Shown here: positions 1 to 9,708 of the stretch, in pieces
Layout of the letters: every line of letters begins with the position of its first letter
How positions within the stretch are numbered: position 1 is the stretch's first letter
NCBI GenBank assembly: GCA_023105745.1
Contig: JALGQZ010000009.1
Coordinates: forward strand, 18,400,564 to 18,464,563
From: Austropuccinia psidii
Lineage: Eukaryota > Basidiomycota > Pucciniomycetes > Pucciniales > Sphaerophragmiaceae
DNA: 64,000 nucleotides
Direction: 5' to 3'
Notes under the pieces: generated by a model
Seen by the model: only the letters and a program-made list of their open reading frames with translations
The model's database searches: none
What the model was told of the DNA's origin: nothing
Position numbers and translations under genes: made by a program

Positions 1-849
1 ATGATAATCCTAAATTTATTCACCTTTTTATTATCTTAATAAGAAGTTTTAACACCATTTACTGCAGTAATTGATTCTACTAGGAAATTACTTCTTGCTT
101 TTAGAATATTATTAGTGCATATCAATTAGAAGAAACAACTAATAAAATAATTCAATATTTGTGGTTCTAAGAAATCCTCATTACATCTCTCATAATGGAA
201 GTCATATCAATTTTTATTGTTAGTAATATCATCTAGAGATTCATAGAGAAATATTACAAATTACCACTCTTGCACATCAGAATGGTATCTTTAGTTTGAT
301 TTTCTCATGACTTAATCTATTGTTCCCTTGGTAAGTAAGCTTAAAAAAGCCTTGATTAATCAATAAAGCCATTGATGAAATCAGATAACCTCTTGGAGGC
401 TGGCTAAATCTCAAAGGCCTCATAATTTTGAGTCCCCTGGTTTTTGTTACTGATCCTTGTTCACTTTAGCAATTTTTTGAGTCAAATAGTTAATTCCTTT
501 CTCAAGTGTAAGCCTCAGTAATACTAAATCAAATACAAATGGATCAATACAGTAACTCCTGATACTAGAAACATGTATGCCACTTATAGCTTCACACACC
601 CATAATGTGTTTTTCACAATGTAAAAAACAAAAAAATCAACTTTTTAAGATGGTATCCATTATGAAGTGTCAAAGTATTTTTCAATTTAACACATAATCT
701 ATTTAGTTCTAATCTGTACATCTTATTATGAGAAACAGGGAGTTACCTACTTAAAAAGCTATCTGCCATCCATTCTCACAAAATAATGACATTTGAATAT
801 GCACCTGAGCTGTGGGGTTTACATACTTACAAGACCATAACTGTCACAA
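1..849. other. AT-rich DNA, no gene seen
   Basis: No reading frame, RNA gene or repeat boundary could be supported here. The sequence is AT-rich with stops in all frames. It may be old repeat DNA. Confidence 0.5.
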
Positions 850-2080
850 CCACAAAGAATGACCCTCCTCCATGGGTGTTGCGGCAATTCAGCCTGGAGC
901 CAAGCTGGGGCCAATTGGTCACATCATATCGTTTATGGCCAATTGACCCCCTTTAGTGTTCCATGGCCTTTTGGCCATATCACTTCCCCTGGCCTTTTTA
1001 TGGCCCCAATCATCATTGATGGCCTCAGGACATATCCTGCCATCATTGGCCTTCCTGGCCAATTCCCATAACTTCAACCCCCAGGCCTCTATCTTTGTTT
1101 TTGGGGCTGGGGGTGACCTTTTGTCTCCTAGGGGGTTCTGGGCCCCCTAGCCATAACCATCAGCCTTGGGTCCACCCTTTTCATTAGGGGTTCTAGGGCC
1201 TAAATGGCCCAAAAAAGCCATTTAGGCCCCCTATGGCCTCTACGGCCGCGGCCTGTGGCCCATGGGCCAAAGGGGGAAGCCCACTAGCCCCCAAGGCCAG
1301 GTGGGTCCTAAACCGCAATTGGGCCCACCTGAGCCATTTTTGGCCCCAAATCCCATAAAGACCCTCAGGACCCATTTTTGGCCAAGGACCACCATGGACC
1401 ACTTTTCAGCCCATGGCCTCTGATAACCACCACAGGCCACCAGATCAGCTCAGCTCAATCCTTCCCCTCAACTCAAGGGGGATTCTTCCCATTCCTCCAT
1501 GCATCCCATACTCAAGGTTGCAGGAGTGGTGCATATATGGTATTATATACCATTATGCACCATTTTTGCTCAGCAATTCAATGGTGACGTTTTCAGGACC
1601 GAATTCCATGACTCCACATTAAGGTGCCAAAATCCAACCCCCATTTTGAAGGAGGACTCTTCAGCTCATCAGTCTGGCAATCCATGGCGGCTATCAGAAG
1701 ACTATTCAAGGACCCCAACCACCTGGCCCTGCAGGAGTTGGGTTGGCAGTTCAATTCAGGATTATTCAAAAGGGGCATTTCTCAGGGGTATTACATCATT
1801 TCAATCAGTTGTCAAGGCAGCAAGTACTTCAGCATCCCTTGGACAATTCAATTGGTTCATACAGGTAATACTTAAATATCCTGTATGGCCTTGGCCCAAT
1901 TGGGCCAATTCATATTCCACTGTGGGAATTCAATCACACAGTTCAATTCTCAAGATGGCCAGAACTGTATTGGCCCAATTCAGAAAATACAGCCGGTGAC
2001 TCACCTTCCAGGATCAGCCCCTCAGCTTTTCACATATACTGGCCACCTTTCATCACCTGAAGACTTTTTCCCCAGTTAAT
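850..2080. repeat. GC-richer dispersed repeat fragment
   Basis: This island is clearly richer in GC than its surroundings and full of GGCC motifs, including GGCCAATTGGCC-like palindromes. Several overlapping frames stay open, the longest at 1499-1999 on the plus strand (166 residues), but none has a recognisable domain. A related piece lies inverted at 27187-27311: the frames GIIYHYAPFLLSNSMVTFSG here and GVIHNYAPFPTRNPMVTVCK there align residue for residue. I recall many predicted A. psidii proteins resembling these frames, which would fit a high-copy repeat mis-annotated as genes. Class and ends are unknown; a long LTR or a large non-autonomous element would fit. Confidence 0.5.
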
Positions 2081-2149
2081 TAATATATTGGATTTATTTT
2101 TATCTTTATTTTCTTTTCATTTATTAAAGTAAATACTTATATTCTTAAG

Positions 2150-2510
2150 TCAGTAATTTGCACTTTTCTTCTTTGCCTTTCAGTGGATATTGGTGGTCAT
2201 ATCCTTTACTAATTCCATTTCCTTTTCTGACAGGTTGAAACAGTGAATTGGGGATTCACTTGGTTGGCTTCTTGGCTTTTGGCTTCCTTATTTTCCTGGC
2301 CATTTGCTTCAATTACTCTTTCTTATCTTTGACATACTTGTCCTTATTCTTACTCTTATTCTTCTTAAAGAAATTCATTCTGCTTTATCTCTTTCATCCT
2401 TTTGGAGCCTTCCAAGTGGGTTCTTGATTCCTGAGTGCCAGGCTACTCTTGTTTTCTGTCCAAGAGCCCTTGTGACAATAACAATATCAATTGTGGCCTT
2501 TTTGGGTGTG
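2150..2510 (+). repeat. Dispersed repeat fragment, copy 1
   Basis: This stretch is homologous, in inverted orientation, to about 24540-24800. Shared landmarks are TGGTCATATCCTTTACTAAT, an AACAGTGA box and CAGGCTACTCTTGTTTTC. Translation of both gives related peptides (CQATLVFCPRALVT here, FQATLVFPQSPHDT there). No enzyme domain is visible, so this is probably part of an unclassified mobile element. Ends are approximate. Confidence 0.6.
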
Positions 2511-3224
2511 TAAAAAATACCACAAGACTCACTAATAAAGTAGTTATATTCATCAAAACTGGATTAAAATTAATCAATCAATCTTAATCAAGGACTTCAA
2601 GCTTATTGACTTAGACCCTCACCAATTCATGAAGTTTAATTTAGATAATAAAATCATTTCATAACTATCAATTTTCATAAAATCATTGTGAATGTGTCAC
2701 ATTCTTAACAGTCTCAGCTTTTGTGAAACTGCACTATTTCAATAATATTCATTTATTCTTTGAAGTTAATTTTATCACTTAATTAACCATATATTTCTTT
2801 CAACTAGTTCTAGACTGTTTTGTATTCAATTTTCATGATTTATAAAAAGGTTTCTTACAATAAATCAGATAGGAAATCACCATTAATCAAGTTCATCAGC
2901 TTATTCCATAATTTTGATGAATAGGATCTTTTATTCTAAATCTTCACCTATAAAATCTTGGTGTTTCATAGAAAAACCTTTTGATAATTCTCCTGAGTTA
3001 CAATATGTATATTTTGTGTTTCTGTTAAAGGGACCTAGTCTTGATATAAGACTGGGAAAGTCTGATCTAGTGTTATGTAATTCATCATTGATTCATTTCT
3101 CTTTACAGGAAATTAGTTTCAAAAGCCATTGTTTTGAGAGAAATTGTTAAATTTGATTAGTTGCATGTTAAAAAGGTTGAGGGATTTTGAAAAAGTAGAA
3201 ATCAAAAAGGTCAAAAAATCATTG
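2511..3224. other. AT-rich DNA, no gene seen
   Basis: Unannotated DNA up to the copia insertion. A 78-codon frame at 2914-3150 has no recognisable features and is not called. Confidence 0.5.
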
Positions 3225-3229
3225 CATCT
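3225..3229. repeat. Target site duplication of copia element, left
   Basis: CATCT directly before the left LTR is repeated at 8303-8307 directly after the right LTR, the 5-bp duplication expected from LTR-element integration. Confidence 0.9.
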
Positions 3230-3752
3230 TGTTAGATTTTCAGACAAAAAAAACTAGAATGATATTTCAATTTATTGTTTTTGTATATATAGAAGTAGAA
3301 TAACAAAACCTGTACCTAGAGAACAAGCCTATAATATGAATATAACGACAACGACAGTGACGCTCAAGTATAAAAGCAGATCACTAACAAAAGAATTGGT
3401 TATGAGTTATACAGGAACTAACAATTAGGTAAGAAAATAGTCTTACCGAACACACAGAGAAGAGCTGTGAATCAAGATTGAAATATATACGTAATTTGTT
3501 GTTTATCAAATAAAGATTATTTTATTTATTTATTTATTATTTTTTTATTGTATGAAATATGATGTACAAACGATACTATATAAAAGAATGGATAGAAAAA
3601 TGAGTAAAAATAAATAAAATAAAATAAAATGAGAAATGAGGAAAGAATGTTGAGGAGCGTAAAGTCAGGAGATAGTGTTGAGGATTTTTTGAGTGGAGTT
3701 TACTCCTGAGGTTAGGTTTTACTCAGTGAGTCTCGGTATTGACATTTTTACA
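3230..3752 (-). repeat. 3' LTR of copia element
   Basis: 523 bp, same length as the right copy. In element orientation it begins TGTAAAAATGTC and ends ATCTAACA. It holds TTTA and AAAAT microsatellite tracts near 3520 and 3613. Differences from the right LTR seen by eye lie near 3235, 3480 and 3567. Confidence 0.95.
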
Positions 3753-3760
3753 TCCCCCCT
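3753..3760 (-). promoter_or_regulatory. Polypurine tract of copia element
   Basis: On the minus strand AGGGGGGA lies directly before the 3' LTR, the expected position for the plus-strand primer in reverse transcription. Confidence 0.8.
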
Positions 3761-3768
3761 TGCGATGA

Positions 3769-6700
3769 TCACGGAGAAAGAGCAGAAGTTTTCTTGAGGA
3801 GATTATGAAAATTTAGAGATTTAAGAAGAATGGTTTTACCTACTGATTTGGTCAAAAAATCGGCATTCATTGCCGCAGTGGGAACATGTTTTAACAGCAT
3901 AACACCCTTTTTTAACAGTTCTCGTATGTAGTGGAATTTAATATCCATGTGTTTGGTTTTAAAACTACTGTGATTGGCGTCATTCAAAGCTAGATCAATC
4001 GCTCCTTTATTGTCGTTCAGAAGGAGAGGATCAAGAGGAGATGTTGTTAGTTGGATTTCGTTGATGAGATTAGTCAGCCATGTAGTTTCTTTCGTGGCAT
4101 CACTGAGAGATTTGTATTCGGCTTCTGTAGTGGAGTGAGAAACTGTTTGTTGTCTTTTTGAACGCCAAGATATCAAATGTTGATTTATACTAACGGTGAA
4201 CCCTGAGATTGATCTTCGATCATTAGGATTATTTCCCAAATCTGCGTCCGCATAAGTTTTGATGTGATGAAAACCATGGTTTTTGAATGTGAGACACAGT
4301 GTTTTGGAGTGATATAAGTAGCGAAGAACTTGAATGCATGCATTCCAATGTGGTATGCCAGGTTTCTCGAGAAATTGAGACAGATGACTAACTGCAAATG
4401 TGATATCTGGACGAGTATTGGAGCTAATATAGTTTAATGACCCAACTGCACTTCGATAATTGATATTTAATTTGTTGAATTCTTCATGTTCTTCATCTGA
4501 TGAGATTAAGAGTTGTAAATGTGGTTTAAGAGGGGTGTTTGATGGAATGAGATTTTTAATTTCGTATTTGTCGGCCAATTCTTTGATGTAGTGCTCTTGA
4601 TCAAGACTAAAACCATCTTCAAAATGATTGATTTTTATTCCTAAGAGCAGGTTAGCTTTGCCCATGTCTTTCATGTCAAATTCGTTTTTGATTTCTTTTT
4701 TAAAATCTTCTAGATTTGGACCAAATATGGCAAGGTCATCGACATGTACGTAGATCCAAATGGGATTTTTGCTTCGTCTCCAAAAAACGCAGGGATCAGT
4801 AAGAGAACATTGAAGTCCTGATGCGATTAACCAACTTGAGAGATGTTTGTACCACGCCAGGGATGCCTGTTTAAGTCCATACAGGGCTTTATTTAATTGT
4901 AAGACTTGAGATTTCTTGTTTGCTGAGACTCCCTGAGGAATTTCTAGGCATATTTCTTCTTGTAATGGAGCATTTAGAAAGGCGCTCCGTACATCCATTT
5001 GGTGAAAATCGTACTTGTAAATTGCTGCAAATGAAATAAGTGCGCGTAAGGAGGATAGTCTTCCGGTTGGTGCGAAAGTGCTTTGATAGTCCAAACCTGC
5101 TATCTGATGAAAACCATGAGCGCACAAGTGAGCTTTGTGTTCGAGTATCTTACCAGAGTCATCTGTTTTTTCTTTGAAAATCCATGTACTGGATATTGGA
5201 TGATCATCTTCTTTTTTGTTTCTGAGAGTCCAAACGTTTAAATCTTCAATGTTTTGAAGTTCCTTTTTTATCGCCAGGTTCCATTTTTCCTTGTCTGGAC
5301 AGTTCATGGCTTCATTAAACGTTCTTGGGGTTTGAGTCAGAGTTGTTAAATTCGCCCCAGTTTGTCTTCGGGAAAAAGGAAGGATATTATTGCTGTTTAT
5401 TTTGCTTGAAATCAAGGTGGGATGTCTGGGGCCGATTACTCGAATTCGTTTGGGTTGTTGTTCTAAGGCATCAACAAAAAATTCTTCCCTTTCATTTTCT
5501 AAGGAGACCGAATCAACACTTGAGGAACTATCTTCCATGTTGGAGTCATTATTAGTTTCTTCTTCTGTCGATTGTCTTGGAAAGAAAAGGATCTTGGTGG
5601 TGTCTTCTATAGGTTGTGTTTGAGAAGATAGTGATGGGAATTTGTTTTTGTTGAATATTACCTGTTTGCTGACAATGACCTTTTGATCAGAGATTCTCAA
5701 AATACGATAACTGGAAGCTTCGTTTTCATAACCCAGGAAAATTCCATCCCATGCTTTTGAATCGAATTTGTTTTTAATGGAGTGCGTTGGAATTTTTAAC
5801 CAGGCTTTGCATCCAAATGGTTTTAATTTGTGAAGAGGTGGTTTTGAATTGTGCCAGATCTCATATGGTGTTTTTTGTTTTTCCTGTTTAGGGATTAAGT
5901 TACAAAGAAATGTTGCTGTCGATACTGCTTCAGCCCAGTATTTAGTTGGTAGTTTGGATTGAAGTAAAATGCACCTTGCCTTTTCCAGTATTGATCGATT
6001 ACCTCTTTCAGCAAACGGATTATGTTGAGGAGTATAGGGTGGACTTATAATGTGATTGATTCCCGATTCAATACAGTGATTTTTAAACGATTTATTTGTG
6101 AATTCTCCTCCTCCATCCGTTAGAATATTCTTGATTTTAGTCGTAAATTTGTTTTCGGCTAATAGTTTGAAAATACGAAAGTGATTGAAGCAATCGCTCT
6201 TATTTTTGAGGAATTTGGTTGTAATGAATCCACTCATTTGATCTACGATGATGAGGAAGTATTTAGCGCCAGCCATAGAAAGGGTTTGAAAGGGTCCGCA
6301 GAGATCAAGATGGATGTTTTCCAGGATATGGTCAGCAACCTTGAATGACTGTTTAAAAGGAAGTTTGGTTATCTTACCTTTTATACAATCATCGCAGACA
6401 TTACTAATTTCGGTAGTTTTTACCAGCTTCTTCATGTCGTTCTTATTCATATGCCCTAATCGTTTGTGCCACAAGTCACCGTCTTCTATTTTTTGAGTAT
6501 TTAGACAGCGAGAATCAGACAGAATGATGCGGGTTTCCAAAATGCCACTAGTATTGGGATAGATAAAAGAAGGCTTGTCATTGTTGTCAATATAAACTTC
6601 AAAGTAGGAAGTGGTTTTCTTGATTCTTGTTTCGTTTTTTGCAATGTTTGATAGGGCCAACAGATTGGTAGTTAGATCGGGTACGTAAAGACTGTTGGGT

Positions 6701-6918
6701 AACAACCACAAGTTACCAAGGCGATCTACTATTTTTGCTAATCCTGTCCCTTGTGAGGTTAAATTGGATTTGCCGCATCCAGTAGTTACTTTGGTATGGT
6801 GATTAGGATGAAGTTTTTCAAAAAAGAACTTGTTGTTGAACATGTGATTAGATGCCCCTGTGTCTAATACGATTGTTGTTGACAGGTCTGATTCTCTTGA
6901 ATGATGTGTGAATAAGGC
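3769..6918 (-). CDS. copia Pol: protease, integrase, RT, RNase H
   Basis: Open from the codon after the gag UGA to a stop at 3769 (1,049 codons); the first AUG is at 6843. The protease motif DTGASNH is at 6864-6844, before that AUG, so a protein started there would lack the active-site Asp. This implies read-through or that the UGA is a mutation. Integrase follows, with an HHCC-type domain (HKRLGHM...CDDC) and the core residues DLCGPF, LTDGGGEF (6123-6100) and the Glu of AERGNRS. The RT has YVHVDDL at 4752-4732 as its catalytic motif. RNase H shows TYADADLG and a TEAEYKSL motif near the end, followed by KHMDIKFHYIREL. All main catalytic positions are present. It makes and integrates the DNA copy of the element. 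Confidence 0.95.
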   Translation of the reverse strand, partial: ALFTHHSRESDLSTTIVLDTGASNHMFNNKFFFEKLHPNHHTKVTTGCGKSNLTSQGTGLAKIVDRLGNLWLLPNSLYVPDLTTNLLALSNIAKNETRIKKTTSYFEVYIDNNDKPSFIYPNTSGILETRIILSDSRCLNTQKIEDGDLWHKRLGHMNKNDMKKLVKTTEISNVCDDCIKGKITKLPFKQSFKVADHILENIHLDLCGPFQTLSMAGAKYFLIIVDQMSGFITTKFLKNKSDCFNHFRIFKLLAENKFTTKIKNILTDGGGEFTNKSFKNHCIESGINHIISPPYTPQHNPFAERGNRSILEKARCILLQSKLPTKYWAEAVSTATFLCNLIPKQEKQKTPYEIWHNSKPPLHKLKPFGCKAWLKIPTHSIKNKFDSKAWDGIFLGYENEASSYRILRISDQKVIVSKQVIFNKNKFPSLSSQTQPIEDTTKILFFPRQSTEEETNNDSNMEDSSSSVDSVSLENEREEFFVDALEQQPKRIRVIGPRHPTLISSKINSNNILPFSRRQTGANLTTLTQTPRTFNEAMNCPDKEKWNLAIKKELQNIEDLNVWTLRNKKEDDHPISSTWIFKEKTDDSGKILEHKAHLCAHGFHQIAGLDYQSTFAPTGRLSSLRALISFAAIYKYDFHQMDVRSAFLNAPLQEEICLEIPQGVSANKKSQVLQLNKALYGLKQASLAWYKHLSSWLIASGLQCSLTDPCVFWRRSKNPIWIYVHVDDLAIFGPNLEDFKKEIKNEFDMKDMGKANLLLGIKINHFEDGFSLDQEHYIKELADKYEIKNLIPSNTPLKPHLQLLISSDEEHEEFNKLNINYRSAVGSLNYISSNTRPDITFAVSHLSQFLEKPGIPHWNACIQVLRYLYHSKTLCLTFKNHGFHHIKTYADADLGNNPNDRRSISGFTVSINQHLISWRSKRQQTVSHSTTEAEYKSLSDATKETTWLTNLINEIQLTTSPLDPLLLNDNKGAIDLALNDANHSSFKTKHMDIKFHYIRELLKKGVMLLKHVPTAAMNADFLTKSVGKTILLKSLNFHNLLKKTSALSP

Positions 6919-7722
6919 TCAGGCTATTGTAAAATTGACTTTTTGTTCTTTGTCTTTCCGTCGTCTTTCAGGTTTTAACTCGGGATGTAATTGCCAGCAT
7001 TTTTCTGGTCCATGGGTGGTTACAAGTGGATTATGTCTTCCATTGCTACAGTAGTGAACGATTTTAGATGGGAAGCTATCCTTTTTTAATATCAGAGCTC
7101 TACTAGTGTCTGTTGATAGAGCATCTTCTTTAAGAGTTGCCTCATGTAGTACGTTGAGGATGGCATCTGGATTTCCTTGAGTTTCAGCATTGAGGGTGAC
7201 TTTTTCTATCAATGAGTGGAATTCTTCAGGTAGTTTAGTGAGAATCGAGAAAGCAAGTATTTCTTCTTCTACAGCTATACCTACTGATGCTATGTCACTG
7301 AGACATTTCCGAGTATTCGCGATGAAGTCTTTGAGGCTGTTGTCATAGGTTAATTTTTGAAATTTGCTCCAAATTCTCGCTTTGCTGTTAAATGTTGACG
7401 ATGCAAACCTTTTGTTGACTTTTTTCCAAAGTAGGTAGCTGTTTTGCGTTGTTTCGTCTGAAGTGACCAGAGCTGCAAACGTTCTGGAATCTAAGAAGTT
7501 GGTGATTAAGCTACAAGCTTCAACATTAGCATCCACTACTTTTGCCTCTACCGATGGTGTTCGTGTTACTCCATCGCCTGGTATGCATTGTTCAATGCAG
7601 TATTGATAAAGCCTTCTCTGTTTTAGGCAGATGATCATTCGTAGTTTCCATTCAGAATAATTTTCATCGGTTAGAATGGGAATAATCTTTCGTATGTCGT
7701 TGCTTTGTTCATTATTGTTCAT
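6919..7722 (-). CDS. copia Gag
   Basis: Particle protein of the element. From the AUG at 7722 it is 267 codons plus a UGA. The frame is open 25 codons further, into the 5' LTR, but has no AUG there (TTG at 7797 is the limit). It contains an ENYSEWKLRM segment like DUF4219/UBN2-type copia Gag. The C-terminal tail has Cys and His in the pattern CSNGRHNP...HGPEKCWQLHP, which replaces the classic CCHC knuckle. Pol continues in the same frame after the UGA. Confidence 0.85.
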   Translation of the reverse strand: MNNNEQSNDIRKIIPILTDENYSEWKLRMIICLKQRRLYQYCIEQCIPGDGVTRTPSVEAKVVDANVEACSLITNFLDSRTFAALVTSDETTQNSYLLWKKVNKRFASSTFNSKARIWSKFQKLTYDNSLKDFIANTRKCLSDIASVGIAVEEEILAFSILTKLPEEFHSLIEKVTLNAETQGNPDAILNVLHEATLKEDALSTDTSRALILKKDSFPSKIVHYCSNGRHNPLVTTHGPEKCWQLHPELKPERRRKDKEQKVNFTIA

Positions 7723-7779
7723 CTTGTAGTCGTGTTCTTCTAGTTTTACGAATTCTTGAGTCAATCGAGACTGTAAATC

Positions 7780-8302
7780 TGTTAAATTTTCAGACAAAAA
7801 AAACTAGAATGATATTTCAATTTATTGTTTTTGTATATATAGAAGTAGAATAACAAAACCTGTACCTAGAGAACAAGCCTATAATATGAATATAACGACA
7901 ACGACAGTGACGCTCAAGTATAAAAGCAGATCACTAACAAAAGAATTGGTTATGAGTTATACAGGAACTAACAATTAGGTAAGAAAATAGTCTTACCGAA
8001 CACACAGAGAAGAGCTGTGAATCAAGATTAAAATATATACGTAATTTGTTGTTTATCAAATAAAGATTATTTTATTTATTTATTTATTATTTTTTTATTG
8101 TATGAAATATGATGTACGAACGATACTATATAAAAGAATGGATAGAAAAATGAGTAAAAATAAATAAAATAAAATAAAATGAGAAATGAGGAAAGAATGT
8201 TGAGGAGCGTAAAGTCAGGAGATAGTGTTGAGGATTTTTTGAGTGGAGTTTACTCCTGAGGTTAGGTTTTACTCAGTGAGTCTCGGTATTGACATTTTTA
8301 CA
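7780..8302 (-). repeat. 5' LTR of copia element
   Basis: 523 bp, about 99% identical by eye to the left LTR. It carries the promoter of the element. The gag frame runs a few codons back into its end. Confidence 0.95.
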
Positions 8303-8307
8303 CATCT
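8303..8307. repeat. Target site duplication of copia element, right
   Basis: CATCT, matching 3225-3229. Confidence 0.9.
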
Positions 8308-8505
8308 GAGTAAATTATGCGGAAATGTGCTATGTTTATGAAAGCCTTATCCGATGATGGATAAAGTTAAAAAAAACATACAAAACATAAAACCTGTGTT
8401 AGATTTGGAAATATACGTGATTTTATTGTAAAAACCTATCAGTTAAATACCCTAATAAATTAATGTGATATTTTCCGAGTTGATCAGGGCTAATAAAAGT
8501 AAATA

Positions 8506-8902
8506 GGGGGCTTCATTCCTTGAATGATTGGCAAATTCAAAAAATATCTGTTTTGCAGTTTTTCTGAGCTGTGGCTTGCAGCAAAATGAGCCATCAAATC
8601 CAATCTCATCTTTTGTTGGTCCTGACCATTTTTGACCAATTGGTGCCCAACTTCGCGCCACAGAAGTACACTGTGCAGGCACACTTGATTCAAAATATCT
8701 TCCTTAGGATTGTTTTCTTTTTCATTTGCAGTTCATTCGAAAAAAAATCAATTTCTTAACCCAAAAGGGCGAGAAAAAGCATATTTCTTCTACTTGTTCC
8801 AGCCAGTTCCAACACTGGAAATCAGACATCAAATCAGTCTTCAATTTTAATGACTGATTTCTAACAAAAAAAAATCAAAATTAGTAAAGGAATGAAGCCC
8901 CT
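8506..8902. mobile_element. MITE candidate with 16-bp inverted ends
   Basis: The left end GGGGGCTTCATTCCTT (8506-8521) is matched in inverted orientation at 8887-8902 with one mismatch at the outermost base. TA dinucleotides flank both ends (8504-8505 and 8903-8904), as in Tc1/mariner- or PIF-type insertions. The 397-bp body has no transposase frame. The family cannot be named from one copy. Confidence 0.55.
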
Positions 8903-8904
8903 TA

Positions 8905-9708
8905 ATAATTTGGTTTTCAAACTCAAACAAACTCTAAGATATCATAAAAAGGTAATTCTCAAGCATCAATACTCAATTTAAATCTAACCTCCTCTCATAC
9001 TAATATATCTGAAATCATAATTTGTCTCTGTGAAGACAAAGAATACTCAGATATTTCTTGCTGCAAAATAAAGCACAACTCTTAATTCTTGGCAGCGCAA
9101 ATCTCGAATGTTTTTCCGTAAGTACTTTCAGCTTCGGCTGCCTTCCGCCTATATATCTTGAGGGGAAGCCGCTGTCAAAAAACAGAAAATTTACAAAAAG
9201 TTAACATTGCCCAATACAAACAAAAACGAATATTTCCGGATATATTACAATTACAACATGCCGCAAGCGCTTATACCTCTGTACCAATGCGAATAGCTCG
9301 TTAAGATTGTTAAACAATAAGTCCCAGACTTCCAACTTGGCCGAAAGGCAAATGTTCGCATGAGATGTTTGAAGTATCTACAGTACAGAGTACACCCTTG
9401 TGTTTTACGTAATTACAGACTATTTTTATATGTGGAGGCCCAACTCGAAGAAGCTGGAATGAAGACGTGTTTTTACAACAGTCTCGTTGATTTTCCTTTT
9501 AGGGGCTAGGAGACTTGCCACTGAACTATCCGATTCTAAGGTTGGCGGGCTCCAACTTTGGAGACCTGAAAACCACAAGCTGAAAGTTACCCCCCCTTTA
9601 ATTTTCGAAATTACCCAGCTTGAAACATTCGGTGGGTTCTTTCTAAGCTGGATTACGTGAAAGGCTGAGGAAATTTTCCAAGCCTGACCATTAACGCCGA
9701 ATGCTGAA
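8905..9708. other. Non-repetitive DNA downstream of membrane-protein gene
   Basis: More balanced base composition than the element-rich parts. A 99-codon minus-strand frame at 9426-9725 overlaps the end of the gene described next. It could be 3' UTR or a further exon, but nothing in it is recognised. Confidence 0.4.

Larger units (their letters stand above)
3230..8302 (-). mobile_element. Ty1/copia LTR retrotransposon, nearly intact
   Basis: This 5.07-kb element is on the minus strand. It is bounded by two 523-bp LTRs with TG...CA ends and flanked by CATCT duplications. Inside, in element order, are gag, protease, integrase, reverse transcriptase and RNase H, the copia order. By eye the LTRs differ at only about three positions, so the insertion is recent. 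One long frame would run from gag through RNase H except for a single UGA at 6919-6921. No half-tRNA-type primer site was recognised next to the 5' LTR (7779 downward). The gag tail has the Cys/His spacing I associate with rust copia elements. Confidence 0.95.

Noticed and set aside
3515..3635. TTTA and AAAAT tandem tracts in the copia LTR
   Set aside because: Simple microsatellites present in both LTR copies; not a separate feature.
7722..7797. copia gag starting upstream at TTG 7797 within the LTR
   Set aside because: No AUG there and a stop a few codons further up; the AUG at 7722 is preferred, though a spliced or non-AUG start cannot be excluded.
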